64,000 nucleotides of DNA from Microplitis mediator (taxonomy: Eukaryota; Arthropoda; Insecta; Hymenoptera; Braconidae), in assembly GCF_029852145.1 (NCBI RefSeq), contig NC_079975.1, positions 26,913,364 to 26,977,363 of the forward strand. The letters run 5' to 3'. Of this stretch, positions 11,761-29,463 are shown in pieces (positions within the stretch are counted from its first letter, which is position 1; every line of letters begins with the position of its first letter). The position numbers were made by a program, and so were the translations under genes. The notes beneath the pieces are model-generated. The model made no database searches. It was not told where the DNA came from and was given only the letters and a program-made list of their open reading frames with translations.

Positions 11761-12753
11761 TTATTGGTATTTATTCCATTTACAAATACAATATATGTTG
11801 AACTATGATTTTTGAATATATATGTATCCATATATTTGAATAAAATAATTATATTTCTTCAATTATCTTTTAAATTTTGAATCCTTTCTTAGAAATTTAA
11901 ATACTAATTAATATCATTGTTTTTTATACTTAATAAACAATTTAAGTAATACACTGAAAAGTCGGGAGCGAATATGGTTTTTATTTAAATTTGAACCCAC
12001 TTTTGCCTTCAGAGTTTTGAAAAAAATCTCTTCATTTCCAGAATGAACAGGGAGTTTTTTTTTCAGCTACAACTTTACTTTAATCCGCATTCACTCTGAT
12101 CTAATTGAGACTTTTTAAGTTAAAATTAACTCCTTTTCAGAGAGAATCAAATCAATAAGTTATCATCTACTCGGTATTCACTTTAATCTGTCTTTCCAAA
12201 AAATATTTACATCGTAAGATTTTTTTGAGTAGAGATAAAATCTTCCTGTCCTATATTTTTTCATACAGGCAGCTACAGATCCGCCTAGAATCAGGCAATA
12301 CGGTCGACTTTATGATACGTTGGTATTTTGGGCCTAGCAAAGAAGTCTAAATATACAATCAATGTCTCTCAAAATTTGGTGGCTGCCATTTCTTAAGGGT
12401 TCCAGTGATCACAGTTTTCATTTGTGAAATTAATATTCATGTTCAAAGTTGATACTCAAACCTTTATATTATCATAAATTAATGAAATTCTCTTTTTCAA
12501 CATTTCTTAGCTACAGCATATTTAGATAATTAATTATTCATACGGAAGTATATGTCGCACAGTGATATAATTATCATCAATAACAGCTCGGCGTATCCGT
12601 TCGCTAAAGTATTAAAAAAAATGGAGCTTAGTTCTTGAACGAATTTTCAAAACAGTTAAGCGATCGCATTTGCGGAAATGATTAAAATAATCATTACGGA
12701 TGCACAATAAATTTAATCAGGAGACGTCATTTTATGTCCGTCCTGTAAACTAG
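11761..12753. other. Spacer NL3-NL4
   Basis: No gene is seen. A CACTG-type repeat fragment starts near 11951 (TACACTGAAAAGTCGGGAGC), followed by GAATGAACAGGGAG-like and CACTCTGATC words to about 12190. The remainder is AT-rich and unrecognised. Its last ~230 bases resemble the region before NL5. Confidence 0.45.
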
Positions 12754-12761
12754 TTTAAATA
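12754..12761 (+). promoter_or_regulatory. TATA-like box of NL4
   Basis: TTTAAATA stands where NL2 and NL3 have TATAAATA, with ATCAGACTCATTC about 25 bases on. The block TATGTCCGTCCTGTAAACTA just upstream is repeated before NL5 and in the relic at 28640-28958, so it is a shared promoter module. Confidence 0.55.
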
Positions 12762-12823
12762 TCCAATGTCTTTACTATCAGACTCATTCATTAGTCGTCG
12801 CTGAAAACTAAAACGCAAAAAAA

Positions 12824-19871
<7,048 letters not shown>

Positions 19872-20342
19872 AAATATTGTCAGCAATTGAATATTTGGCT
19901 TATAAATATGTTGAGTTATGATTTTTAAAAATATATTTAAAAAAATAGCAATTTATTACTTGAATTATTTTTTTTATCTCCAATCCCGTCCTTCAAAAAC
20001 TAAATAATTATTTTTTTTGTTTTTATATTTAACGATAAATTTAATTAATGAGACTTTTCTTAGCCAAGATCATATCCGCCTGCATTTTATTTGTTGATTA
20101 TGATAATTTTTTAAAATTAATTATTTATAAGGAAGCATCTGTTGCAGTGATATAATTTTTATAAAAAATTTTTCAAATAAATTCGTGTACTAGTTTTTTT
20201 AATATAAAATGGAATTTAACCCCGTGACCGATTTATATAAATGTGTAACGATTTTATTTATCGGAGATGATTAAAATAATCTGTGCGGATGCACTATATA
20301 ATTAATCATGAGATTTAATATTATGTCCGTCCTGTAAACTAG
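19872..20342. other. Spacer NL4-NL5
   Basis: No gene is seen. The stretch from about 20090 is the promoter-proximal module shared with the relic at 28640-28958, including AAGGAAGCATCTGTTGCAG and TATGTCCGTCCTGTAAACTA. The first 200 bases are plain AT-rich 3' flank. Confidence 0.5.
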
Positions 20343-20350
20343 TTTAAATA
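20343..20350 (+). promoter_or_regulatory. TATA-like box of NL5
   Basis: TTTAAATA, with an ATCAGACTCATTC initiator-like stretch about 23 bases downstream, matching the NL4 promoter. Confidence 0.55.
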
Positions 20351-20414
20351 TTCAATGTTTTTACTATCAGACTCATTCATTAGTTGTCGCTGAAAACTAA
20401 AACGTAAAATAAAA

Positions 20415-23400
20415 ATGAAGTTCAAAATAATACTGTAAGTATTTAAAATGTACCTGAAGATCGGAACGTTTTTTACGCATCGAAAGTTAAAATAATTAGA
20501 GTCCAAAGGTGACTTAAGGGATATTTGGGAGTGGTCTGCAATTTTTGGGTGAAGTGCGAAACATTTCAGAAATCCAGATCCAGTAGATTTTTTACTTTTC
20601 ATTGATTTTTTTTTATTTTTGTTCCGCGAAAAACGTTTCGATCTTCAGGTACATGTATTTAAATATATCGTAATAATTATTCGTGCGTTTATATGTAACA
20701 TAATAATTTTGCCCCAGGTTTTTTCTAACGGCCAGCACATTTGGGAAGATCATAAGCCCACGGAAAAATCATCATGATAATGGCATTGAAGATCTTGGGT
20801 GGATTTTTGACATTGAAGCGCATGGCGAAGACAGCAAAGAAGCTACGGTTTGTGATACCGACGACTGCAGAAATCTCGGTCTGTATTTATTATTTACTGA
20901 TGTTATCTGGAGAATTAAATATTTTTACTTGGATAAGTAACAATTATTTTCTCAGCTAACGAATTGAGGAGCGGAATTAATAAATCCGCAGATCCATGTG
21001 AAAATTTTTATGATTTCGTTTGTGGCTCATGGAGTTCTAATAATCCGCTACCTGGTTATACTCCAGTTTGGGGCAGACCTTTCCTGTTCCAAGAATTAGC
21101 GTACCGACGTGTGAAAGGTATTTTTTATAATTCATTATTTTTAACAAGAAGCTATGGGTAAATCGTCTATTCATTAGGAATTTTGGAGAAAGAACCTGAG
21201 CCACACGATATTTTGCCAGTGAGACAGGCCAAGAAATGGTATCGCTCTTGTATGGATACTGGTAAGTATTGAATGTCGTTGGTCAAGTTTTTTTCTGGAA
21301 GACAATTTAAAAATTTGTTTATAGAGGCGCTTGAAAGACGGGGGTTAAAACCGATAGAATCAATTTTGATGCAAGTTGGAGGCTGGCCGATGACTATTGA
21401 CGCCGAGGAATGGGACGAAAACGAGCTTACGTGGCAGCGAATCGAACAGCATTATTTCCAAATCACTGGCTCTTATGTATTTTACAAATTTTTTCCTCTT
21501 TGGTTCGACAAGTCCATAATTACAGTAATTAAATCATCAATTTAAATACCAGTTTTACTGTTTTATGCGGATTCTAAATAATTATTTACGCAGATGGAGA
21601 AAGGCGACCTTCCACTCCTCGATAAACTTCCATTTGAGTTTAAAAATTATGAAGGAGAAGAATATGAAAATTACAAGCATTTCATTTCGGCCGTAATTCA
21701 AATGTTTGTTGAACACAACAGAGCAAACATTTCCCACAATATGATTGAGCAAGATGTCCGCGATTTGATTGAGTTCGAAAAACAATTATCTATGGTAAAA
21801 TTTATTTTAGTAATAAAAGAAATATTTATTCGTCATTATTTATTTTAATTGTTTCGTTAAAAGATTGCAGAATATGACGACGAGGATCCCAAGACTTTTG
21901 ATGAGTTCCAAAAGTGGTACGACGAAAAAACAGTCGATAAAAGCAACAAAGTATGTTCAATTATTACTTTACTTACGAATTTATCAATTAAAATTTTATT
22001 TGATGCAGGTTGATGTGAAAAAATTAATAAGTCGATTATTGGAAATGGTAAATCATGACGTAGAAAAGTTCACGTATTTGACGGCAGATAGTATGAATTA
22101 TTTTGTTAAATTGAATGAATTAATGAACGAAACTCCTAAGCGCACTATAGGTAATTAATTAATTTTTCATTAAAGGATCTACGTTATTTCAAATTTATTT
22201 ATTCTAGTCAATTATATTCACTGGCATTTTGTAAGTGAAATGCTCACGGCAACGACGGAAAAAATGCGTGATATATTTTTTACATTAATGGAAAACGAGT
22301 TTGGAATAAAGGAACGGGAGCCACGGTATAGATTTCTAAGTTTTATCAACGACGGACTCAGCGTTTGCTGCGCGAGCCTAAGGCTTTCGGAGCAAACGCG
22401 ATTGTTTATGTCGAGTTTCTCGGTTTTTTGAACGGGAATTTTTTTTAGGTGGCTCGAGTGTACCAAGGAGATGAAAATGACTCAAGCAGCTGCATACGCA
22501 TTCCTATCAAAATATTATTCTGAGAAAATAGAGGAAAATGTTATAAAAATGATTGAAACTATACGCGAGGAAATAAAGTTGCAGATTGAAAAATCAAGTT
22601 GGCTAGATGGAGACACTAAAAAAATAATCATAGACAAGTTACAGAGGATTGAATTGCTTATAGGGACGCCTGATTGGTTCAAAAATACAACTCTAGTTCT
22701 CAATTTATACAAAGGGGTATTAAATTAAATAATATAGGGAATGATTATAATAATTACCAGGTATTTATTGATTGTAAATGTATTTCAGTTGATAATTGGT
22801 TTTGATCATTTCGATAACGTACTAAGTTACAAAAAGTTTGAAACTAAAGAAAAGTTACGCAGGTCATTGAGTAGAGGAACGCGTCAGTGAGTGGAAAATA
22901 AATTTACTTTTATTTGTTAATAATTATTGTTGTTGATAAAATAAATTTTTTTTTTCAGGAAAGATAAGAATGTGTTGGCAATTCTCGCAGGGTATGATCC
23001 CGACGCTAATAATTTGCGTAAGAATTTATTCATTTTAGCTCAGGCATCATTTAGAGCCAGCATTTATAGTCTAAATTTATTATTCAGGTCTATCAGCCGC
23101 TAATTTCCAGCCTCCATTCTTCACTAAAAAACTTCCTCAGTAAGTAATTTAGATAAATAGTAACCTGGCTATTGTTTATTTATATTTTGTTATCTAGTAA
23201 TGTCAACTACGGAATGATGGGCACAATTATTGGGCATGAGTTAGGCCACTCGTACGACATTTTTGGTACGAAAAAATACTGACAGTTAAAATAATTCATG
23301 TGATAGATTTTTAGAATAATATTTTCAAATAGGAATTCAAATTGGACCAGATGGAAATGAGACAGAAATATCAAAACAGATAATGGACATATATTACAAG

Positions 23401-24057
23401 CGAGCAGATTGTTTTCTTGATCAATTCAATAGATATTTCGGAGTCACGGAACCTGAATACGATGGAACCACCCCCGCATACGGTGTATTTATTTAAAAAT
23501 ATTTATTTCTATTTATCTAAAGCAGAAACTCTGAGCAATTTTATTTTTGAAAGGAAGGAGGCCCAGCTCGTAAAACCCGAGGAGAAAATATGGCCGACTC
23601 GACGGGACTCGATGTAGTTTATGACGCATACAGAAAAATGATTACAGCTGCTGGTGGAGACAATAAATTACCGGGTTTCGAAGAGTATTCTGACGACCAA
23701 ATGTTTTTCATTGGATTTGGATCCGTACGTTGACGAATGACTGGTTGATTAATGAGATTAGAATAACATATTCTAGTAAATAATTTAAGTATTTTTGGTA
23801 AACAGTTGTGGTGCACGAAATCTACGGAGGAATACGCAGAAGCACTAAAAGATCGAGACGTCCATAGCCCGATGGATATGAGATTGATTGGCGCGGTTTC
23901 AAATACCAATGACTTTGCTCGCGCTTTCAATTGCCCGAGAGGCAGCCCCATGAACCCCGAAAATAAATGCAATATTTGGAAATCCGATGACACTAAAAAA
24001 GAATCAAAAATCTCTCGCAGATACAAAAAACATCATCCTTGGGTTCTTAATTGGTGA
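20415..24057 (+). CDS. NL5: secreted neprilysin-like protein with altered substrate-binding motif
   Basis: Seventeen coding exons: 20415-20434, 20718-20878, 20956-21117, 21178-21261, 21325-21524, 21594-21794, 21864-21950, 22009-22150, 22208-22325, 22449-22716, 22789-22886, 22959-23017, 23088-23139, 23198-23265, 23333-23484, 23554-23724 and 23806-24057. The sum is 2295 nt, or 764 residues. A signal peptide is present. Zinc site HELGH (564-568) and GENMAD are intact. The otherwise conserved NAxY motif, whose Asn contacts the substrate backbone in neprilysin, is LAGY (523-526). The protein may therefore bind or cleave peptides differently, or act as a binding protein. After CNIW comes a basic tail ending HPWVLNW. 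Intron 1 holds a family F MITE. Confidence 0.93.
20448..20654. mobile_element. MITE family F, copy 2, in intron 1 of NL5
   Basis: Terminal repeats ATGTACCTGAAGATCGGAAC and CGTTTCGATCTTCAGGTACAT. Direct repeats GTATTTAAA lie at 20439-20447 and 20655-20663 (8 or 9 bp, one A being ambiguous). The element starts only 13 bases after the splice donor. Confidence 0.85.
22362..22401. repeat. GC-rich hairpin word in intron 9 of NL5
   Basis: GTTTGCTGCGCGAGCC and GGAGCAAACGCG can pair through GTTTGCT/AGCAAAC. It occupies the same intron as the islands of NL2 and NL3. A weaker form is at 15181-15213 in NL4. Confidence 0.6.
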
Positions 24058-24132
24058 AAATAATTAAATATTTTAATGACAAATGAAAATTGATCTACAA
24101 TTGTATTGAATTATGATTATTAAATGTATCTA

Positions 24133-24138
24133 AATAAA
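24133..24138 (+). terminator. Polyadenylation signal of NL5
   Basis: AATAAA 76 bases after the NL5 stop. Confidence 0.6.
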
Positions 24139-24189
24139 GGCAATTTATTGTGTAAATCTTTTTTTGAAATGTTTTTCATTCTATCTCTA

Positions 24190-24394
24190 CATATAAAAAA
24201 AAAATTCTCGACTGAAGGTAAATATTCTTGATTCAAGAAAATTTTTTTGGAGACCTAAATTTTCTCAGATAAAGTAGAAATCTTCTCCAACCAAGACGAA
24301 TTCTCTTAGCTCAAGAAAATCTTGACTTGGTTCCCGAAAACGTTTGTTTTCAAAAATATTTTCTTGACTCAAGATATCTGTTTTTTCTGTGTAG
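24190..24394. mobile_element. Insertion J upstream of NL6
   Basis: About 200 bp present here are absent from the matching NL7 upstream region (near 29055), which joins the same flanks directly. The insertion has A-rich and T-rich ends (ATAAAAAAAAA and TTTTTTCTGTGT) and repeated TTCTTGA(C/T)TCAAGA words. A short related word, ACACAGAAAAAAAAGTTTCT, is in intron 9 of NL8 near 35803. Confidence 0.55.
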
Positions 24395-24661
24395 CAAATT
24401 AAGTAATTAATTTTTTTATATTTAACGATAAATTTAATTAATACGATTTTTTTTTGCAAAGATAAAATCTGCCTGCACTTAATCTATTGATTATGATAAT
24501 TTTTATATCATTAATTTTTTTATACGGAAGCATATGTTGCAAAGTGATATAATTATTATCAAAAAATAATCACGGCGCTTCCGTTTTCTCGTTTATTAAA
24601 ATGGAAAATTTGATCAGTAGACGTCAGTTACTAACAAATTATATTAGCAAACACAGTAATA

Positions 24662-27600
24662 ATGATATCAAAATTAATTTTGTACGTATTGCTTCTCATA
24701 TTATATCAGTATTATATTTATTTTATTGTAATTTAATAAATTAAAAATCTTTGGTAGGTTTCTAGCTTTGAACGCAGCATTATATAAAAATGCATCTGGT
24801 AGTTACGGGGATTCAGTATTGAATCGGTGGCTGTTTGATGCAGAAGAAAATAATGAAAAAAAACCGGCTGTTTGTGAAACGCCCGAATGCAAATTAATTG
24901 GTTTGTTTCAGCATCTAGTAGATATTTATTTTTTTAAAGTTATTTTAATTGGGTTTCTGTTAATTGGACAGCCAAAGATTTTTTGGAGGGCATGAACAAA
25001 TCCGTCGATCCCTGTGATGATTTTTATGAGTACGTTTGCGGCGGGTGGAATAATCCGGAGATTATTCCTTCTTGGGAAACTAGTTGGAGTGTTTTCCAGC
25101 AGTACCAGCTAATGGCGTTCACTCGAATTAAAGGTAATCAGTTAGTGAATACATTTAAAAAAGTCTACGGTAGTACTGCCGGTTTGGAAATTACTGTTCA
25201 GAATTTAATGAAAGTTGATGTATTAGTAGATCATGCTAAGAAAAAGATCCAATAAGATTTTTGAAAAGCTACAGAGAAACAGTAAAATTTGGATTTTCAT
25301 CCAATCATAGGTTTCATCAAATTTATTTTTTCTCTGTGTCAAATTTCGTTAAATTCTGAACTGAGACTTAAATCTTAACAATTTTTAATGAATTTTCGGT
25401 ACTTTAGAAATTTTGGAAACGAAGCCTGAGCCAGATGATATTTTGCCAGTGCGGCAGGCAAAAAAATGGTATCGTTCTTGTATGGATACAGGTAAGTATT
25501 GGAGTAGCCTTAGTCAAAATTTTCCCTGAATGGATAGTTTGAAAATTTATTTATAGACACGCTTGAAAAACGAGGGTTGAAACCGATAGAATCAATTCTG
25601 ATGCAAGTTGGAGGCTGGCCGATGATTATCGACGCCGAGGAATGGAACGAAAATGAACACTCCTGGGAACAAATTGAACATTATTACTTTGACATCACTG
25701 GAAATTATACTTTTCATACGATTACACCGATTGCTGACGACTGTACTGAAGAAGCTAGGATGGTAAAAATTAAATGACCCTGGTTTGAATCCTGACTGAA
25801 CTAATTATTTGAAAATTTTCAGCGCAAATCAAAGTCGAGATTTTTGGTGGATACTGAGGACGACGTGTACTTGGAAGACGACCTCAAAGCTAATGCTAAT
25901 TTTATCAAAGGGGTCGTCAGCGCATTCATAAAACACAACAGCGCCAAAATTTCAAAAAAAACAATTCAAAAGGACATAAGAAATTTAATCAAATTTGAAC
26001 TGGCTCTGCGTAAAGTTAGTACAATTTTTATCACATTTTACTGTTACACAATCAAATAATCTTTTGCATAAATAATTTCAGCTCGATGACGAGCACTACG
26101 AAGTGAGCATTGGGGAATTTTTGGAGGACTACGATAAAAGTATCGCGGAATTGGACAGCGATGTAAAAAAAGTAATTAGTCTTATTCATATATTCATTTA
26201 ATAATTTCAATGATAATTTAAAAAATCAAATTTCGAATTTGACAGATTAATTTCCAAGATATATTTAATGGAATTTTTGGATTGATTGATCACAAAATTA
26301 ATGAGAATACGATGATTAACATCGCGATTCCAAGTTATTATGCTCAGTTAACTCAATTGCTCAACGAAACTCCCAAAAGAACGATAGGTAATTTATTTGT
26401 CACTTTATTGTTAATTACTTTGACTATTTAATTATCAATTTTTTCAGTTAATTACATACACTGGAACTTTGTAAGAGATATGCTTCAATACACAACCAAA
26501 GAAATGAGAAGTTTAAAAAGTAAATTAGAAGATACTGTCTCCGAAGCCAGTGAAAAAAAACCGCGGTAATTTGCTCGTTTAAATTTTGATCCTTAATTTA
26601 AGTCCATATTTACTGAAAATTTTTATTTTTTAGTTGGCTCGAGTGCACTGAGGAAATGAAAATGATACGTGCGGCTGCTTATGCGTTTGTTGATAATTTT
26701 TACACTGAAGATATTGACAAAGAAGTAAGAATAAACACTATTTTGACCTTAAATTGATATATTTTTTACTGGCCTGCGCGGCAAACACGGCAGCTATGGG
26801 TTTCATTAATTTATAAGATGGGTAATAGATGAACTTTTTAATTATCAGGTACATGAAATGACGGAAAACATCCGTAAGGAGCTTGAAGAACTTATAGAGA
26901 GAACGAGTTGGATGGACGAAGAATCAAAAAGACTATCCAAGAAGAAGCTGAATTCTATGAAAGTATTTATTGGGTTCCCAGATTGGTACAGAAACAGGAC
27001 GGCTGTTATCAATTCTTACAAAGGGGTATTTGAAAATCAATGAAATTAATAACATTCATACTCATTAATTGCAATAATTAATTACTTATATTCAAATTTA
27101 AGTTATTGATCGGGTCTCATCTTTTCGAGAACGTATTAAGTTACAAAAAATACGAAAAAAAAAAAGAATATCACAACGCGGTAGATCCTGATGCAGACGC
27201 TGCTGACCCTGCGTACGTAAGACAAATTTAAATCAATAAAAAACAATTTTAATGAAGATAAATTTCAACTTTTAGTACTGACATCCTTCCAATTATTGTG
27301 AATGCGTTTTATACTCCGGAGGAAAACATTGTAGGTAAGGAAAAAAATTCTATAAAAAATACTGAAAATTAACTGAGTTTTGTTAATTGATGATTATTTA
27401 TAAAATAGAATTACCGGCGGCTAATTTCCAGCCTCCGCTGTTCACATCCCGGTTACCCAGGTAATAAAATTAACCAAAATAATGAAAAGTTTATGGAAAA
27501 TTTAATTGATTATAATTTCAAAAAACGTCTATTTACAGAAATGTTAATTATGGAATGCAGGGAACGGGAATCGGGCATGAAATGGGACATGGATTTGACG

Positions 27601-28348
27601 ACGAAGGTAATTCTGAATTATTTCGATTAACATAAAATAATTTATGAGCTTAACATAATTATAACTCTGGTATATATCTATATATATGTAATTAATAATC
27701 AATCATAGGAATCAAATTCGGAGAGAATGGAAGCGATACTAAAATATCTAATCAGATGCTGTCATTGTATTACAAACGGGCTGAATGTTTTCTCAACCAA
27801 TACAATGATTTGGCTGGAGAGACGGAACCTTTCTATTCAGAAATATTAAGATATTTATTCAATCATAAGGGCAATAGCTTTGGCGGAAGAACGCGAGGTG
27901 AAAATATTGCTGATGTAACTGGAATTCAGTCGGTATTTGAAGCTTATCTCAAAACCTCCGAAAAAGAAGGTCCAGATAACAAACTACCGGGTTTCGAAGA
28001 TTTTACGGACAATCAAATGTTTTTCATTTCGTTTGCGAATGTAAGTCTACAGAAATAAATTTATCTTTTCGCAGGAGAGTAATAAGCGTTTATTTCCAGG
28101 CTTGGTGCGAGGTGGCGACACCAGAAACAGCTGAAGAAAATTTCCAAGGGGATTCCCATAGTCCAGGTCGTTTAAGAGTTATTGGCTCAGTATCAAATAC
28201 CGAGGGTTTTGCCAAAGAGTTCAATTGTCCAAAAGGAAGTCCTATGAATCCAGAAAATAAATGCACTATTTGGTCAACTGAACCAAAGCGAATGTCAAAC
28301 AAGAAATCTAAACTGCGTAAACGGAAGCACTGGCCTCGCCAATGGTGA
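24662..28348 (+). CDS. NL6: secreted neprilysin-like M13 metallopeptidase with basic tail
   Basis: Seventeen coding exons: 24662-24681, 24758-24900, 24972-25133, 25408-25491, 25557-25762, 25823-26014, 26082-26171, 26246-26387, 26448-26565, 26634-26724, 26849-27025, 27103-27212, 27276-27334, 27409-27460, 27539-27606, 27709-28040 and 28100-28348. They total 2295 nt, or 764 residues. The start MISKLILFLALNA is a signal peptide. NAFY (521-524), HEMGH (562-566), GENIAD, the HSP histidine and its arginine are present, so activity is expected. Unlike NL1-NL5, the exon beginning W(L/V)EC is split by an intron at 26725-26848, while the exon carrying GENIAD is fused with its upstream neighbour. The tail after CTIW is Lys/Arg-rich and ends HWPRQW. 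NL7 is its near twin. Confidence 0.95.
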
Positions 28349-28405
28349 AAATTCACTTCTATCACTATCTGTGTAAAGTTTTGAATTCTATACGATGATT
28401 CAAAA

Positions 28406-28411
28406 AATAAA
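28406..28411 (+). terminator. Polyadenylation signal of NL6
   Basis: AATAAA 58 bases after the NL6 stop. Confidence 0.6.
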
Positions 28412-28513
28412 AAATATAATTGCCATTTAATATTTGATGTTTTATTTTAATGAACAAGACATTCGTCTTTATTCCTTTTCTTTCTATAGAAGTAATTAAG
28501 TTATTAGAAGAGA

Positions 28514-28632
28514 TGAACTAAGAAGAGATGTAAGCGAAAGTGAAAAAGTTGAAAATTTTCGTGGTATTTCCACAGTGGTATAAAATTCAGACGCACGTTA
28601 TAAATTTATTCAGAGGCGTACGTTTTAGTAAA
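28514..28632 (+). pseudogene. Exon fragment of an NL8-like gene
   Basis: About 120 bases match NL8 exon 36022-36198 from AAGAAGAGATG onward, through its splice donor GGC|GTACGT and a few intron bases. Base changes and an in-frame stop near its start (GAACTAAG) make it non-coding. No neighbouring NL8 exons accompany it. Confidence 0.8.
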
Positions 28633-28639
28633 TTATTTA

Positions 28640-29015
28640 TTGATTATGATAATTTTTTTAAAATTAATTATTTATAAGGAAGCATCTGTTGCAGAGTGAT
28701 ATAATTTTTATAAAAAATTTTTCAAATAAATTCGTGTACTAGTTTTGTTTTAATATAAAATGGAATTTAACCCCGTCACCGAATTATATAAAAGTGTAAC
28801 GATTTTATTTATCTGAGATGATTAAAATAATTTGTACGGATGCACTATAAATTTAATCATGAGATTTAATATTATGTCCGTCCTGTAAACTAGTTTAAAA
28901 ATTTGATGTCTTTACTACCAGGCTCATCCATTAGTTTTCGCTGAAACGCAAAATAAAAATGAAGTTCAAAAATCTCTCGTAGATACAAAAAACATCATCC
29001 TTGGGTACTTAATTG
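28640..29015 (+). pseudogene. Collapsed NL5-like gene: promoter and start codon joined to the last codons
   Basis: 28640-28958 matches the NL5 upstream region from about 20094, including the TATGTCCGTCCTGTAAACTA module and the TATA-like box. The start ATG is at 28959. After only ATGAAGTTCAAAA the sequence jumps to the end of the NL5 final exon (matching 24004-24055), through the codons for HHPWVLN. The joint falls in TCAAAA, present at both parent positions. The remaining reading frame is seven codons and then TAG. The last tryptophan codon has become TGA. Confidence 0.85.
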
Positions 29016-29112
29016 ATAAACAGAATTCAATATTTTTCATTCCATTTCCAGCAAATTAAATAATTAATTTTTTTATATTCAACGATAAATTTAATTAATA
29101 CGATTGTTTATT

Positions 29113-29252
29113 GGTGTGACGACTGAATATCACAGTCATAATATCACACGACATAATATCATGTGATATTTTGACGTAATGCTATCTCAATATACAGGCT
29201 GGTGATATTATGACTGAGATATTTTGTCGTGTGATATTTAGACTTGTAACCT
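29113..29252. mobile_element. Hairpin insertion K upstream of NL7
   Basis: AATATCACAGTCATAATATC and ACACGACATAATATCA on the left face complementary GATATTATGACTGAGATATT and TGTCGTGTGATATT on the right. The matching region before NL6 (near 24445) lacks it, so it inserted after the NL6-NL7 duplication. Confidence 0.7.
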
Positions 29253-29463
29253 TTTATTTATAGAGATAAAATCGGCATGCACTTAATTCATTGATTATGA
29301 TAATTCTTATATCATAAATTTTTTTATACGGAAGCATATGTTGCAAAGCGATATAATTATTATCAAAAATTACTCACGGCACATCCGTTTTCTCGTTTAT
29401 TAAAATGGAAAATTTGATCAATAGACGTCAGTTACTAAGAAATTATATTAGCAAACAGTAATA

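Noticed and set aside
27213..27218. Alternative donor GCGTAC|GTAAGA for NL6 exon 11
   Set aside because: Joining it to the next exon creates an immediate TGA. The donor GC|GTACGT at 27213 keeps the frame and agrees with NL7.
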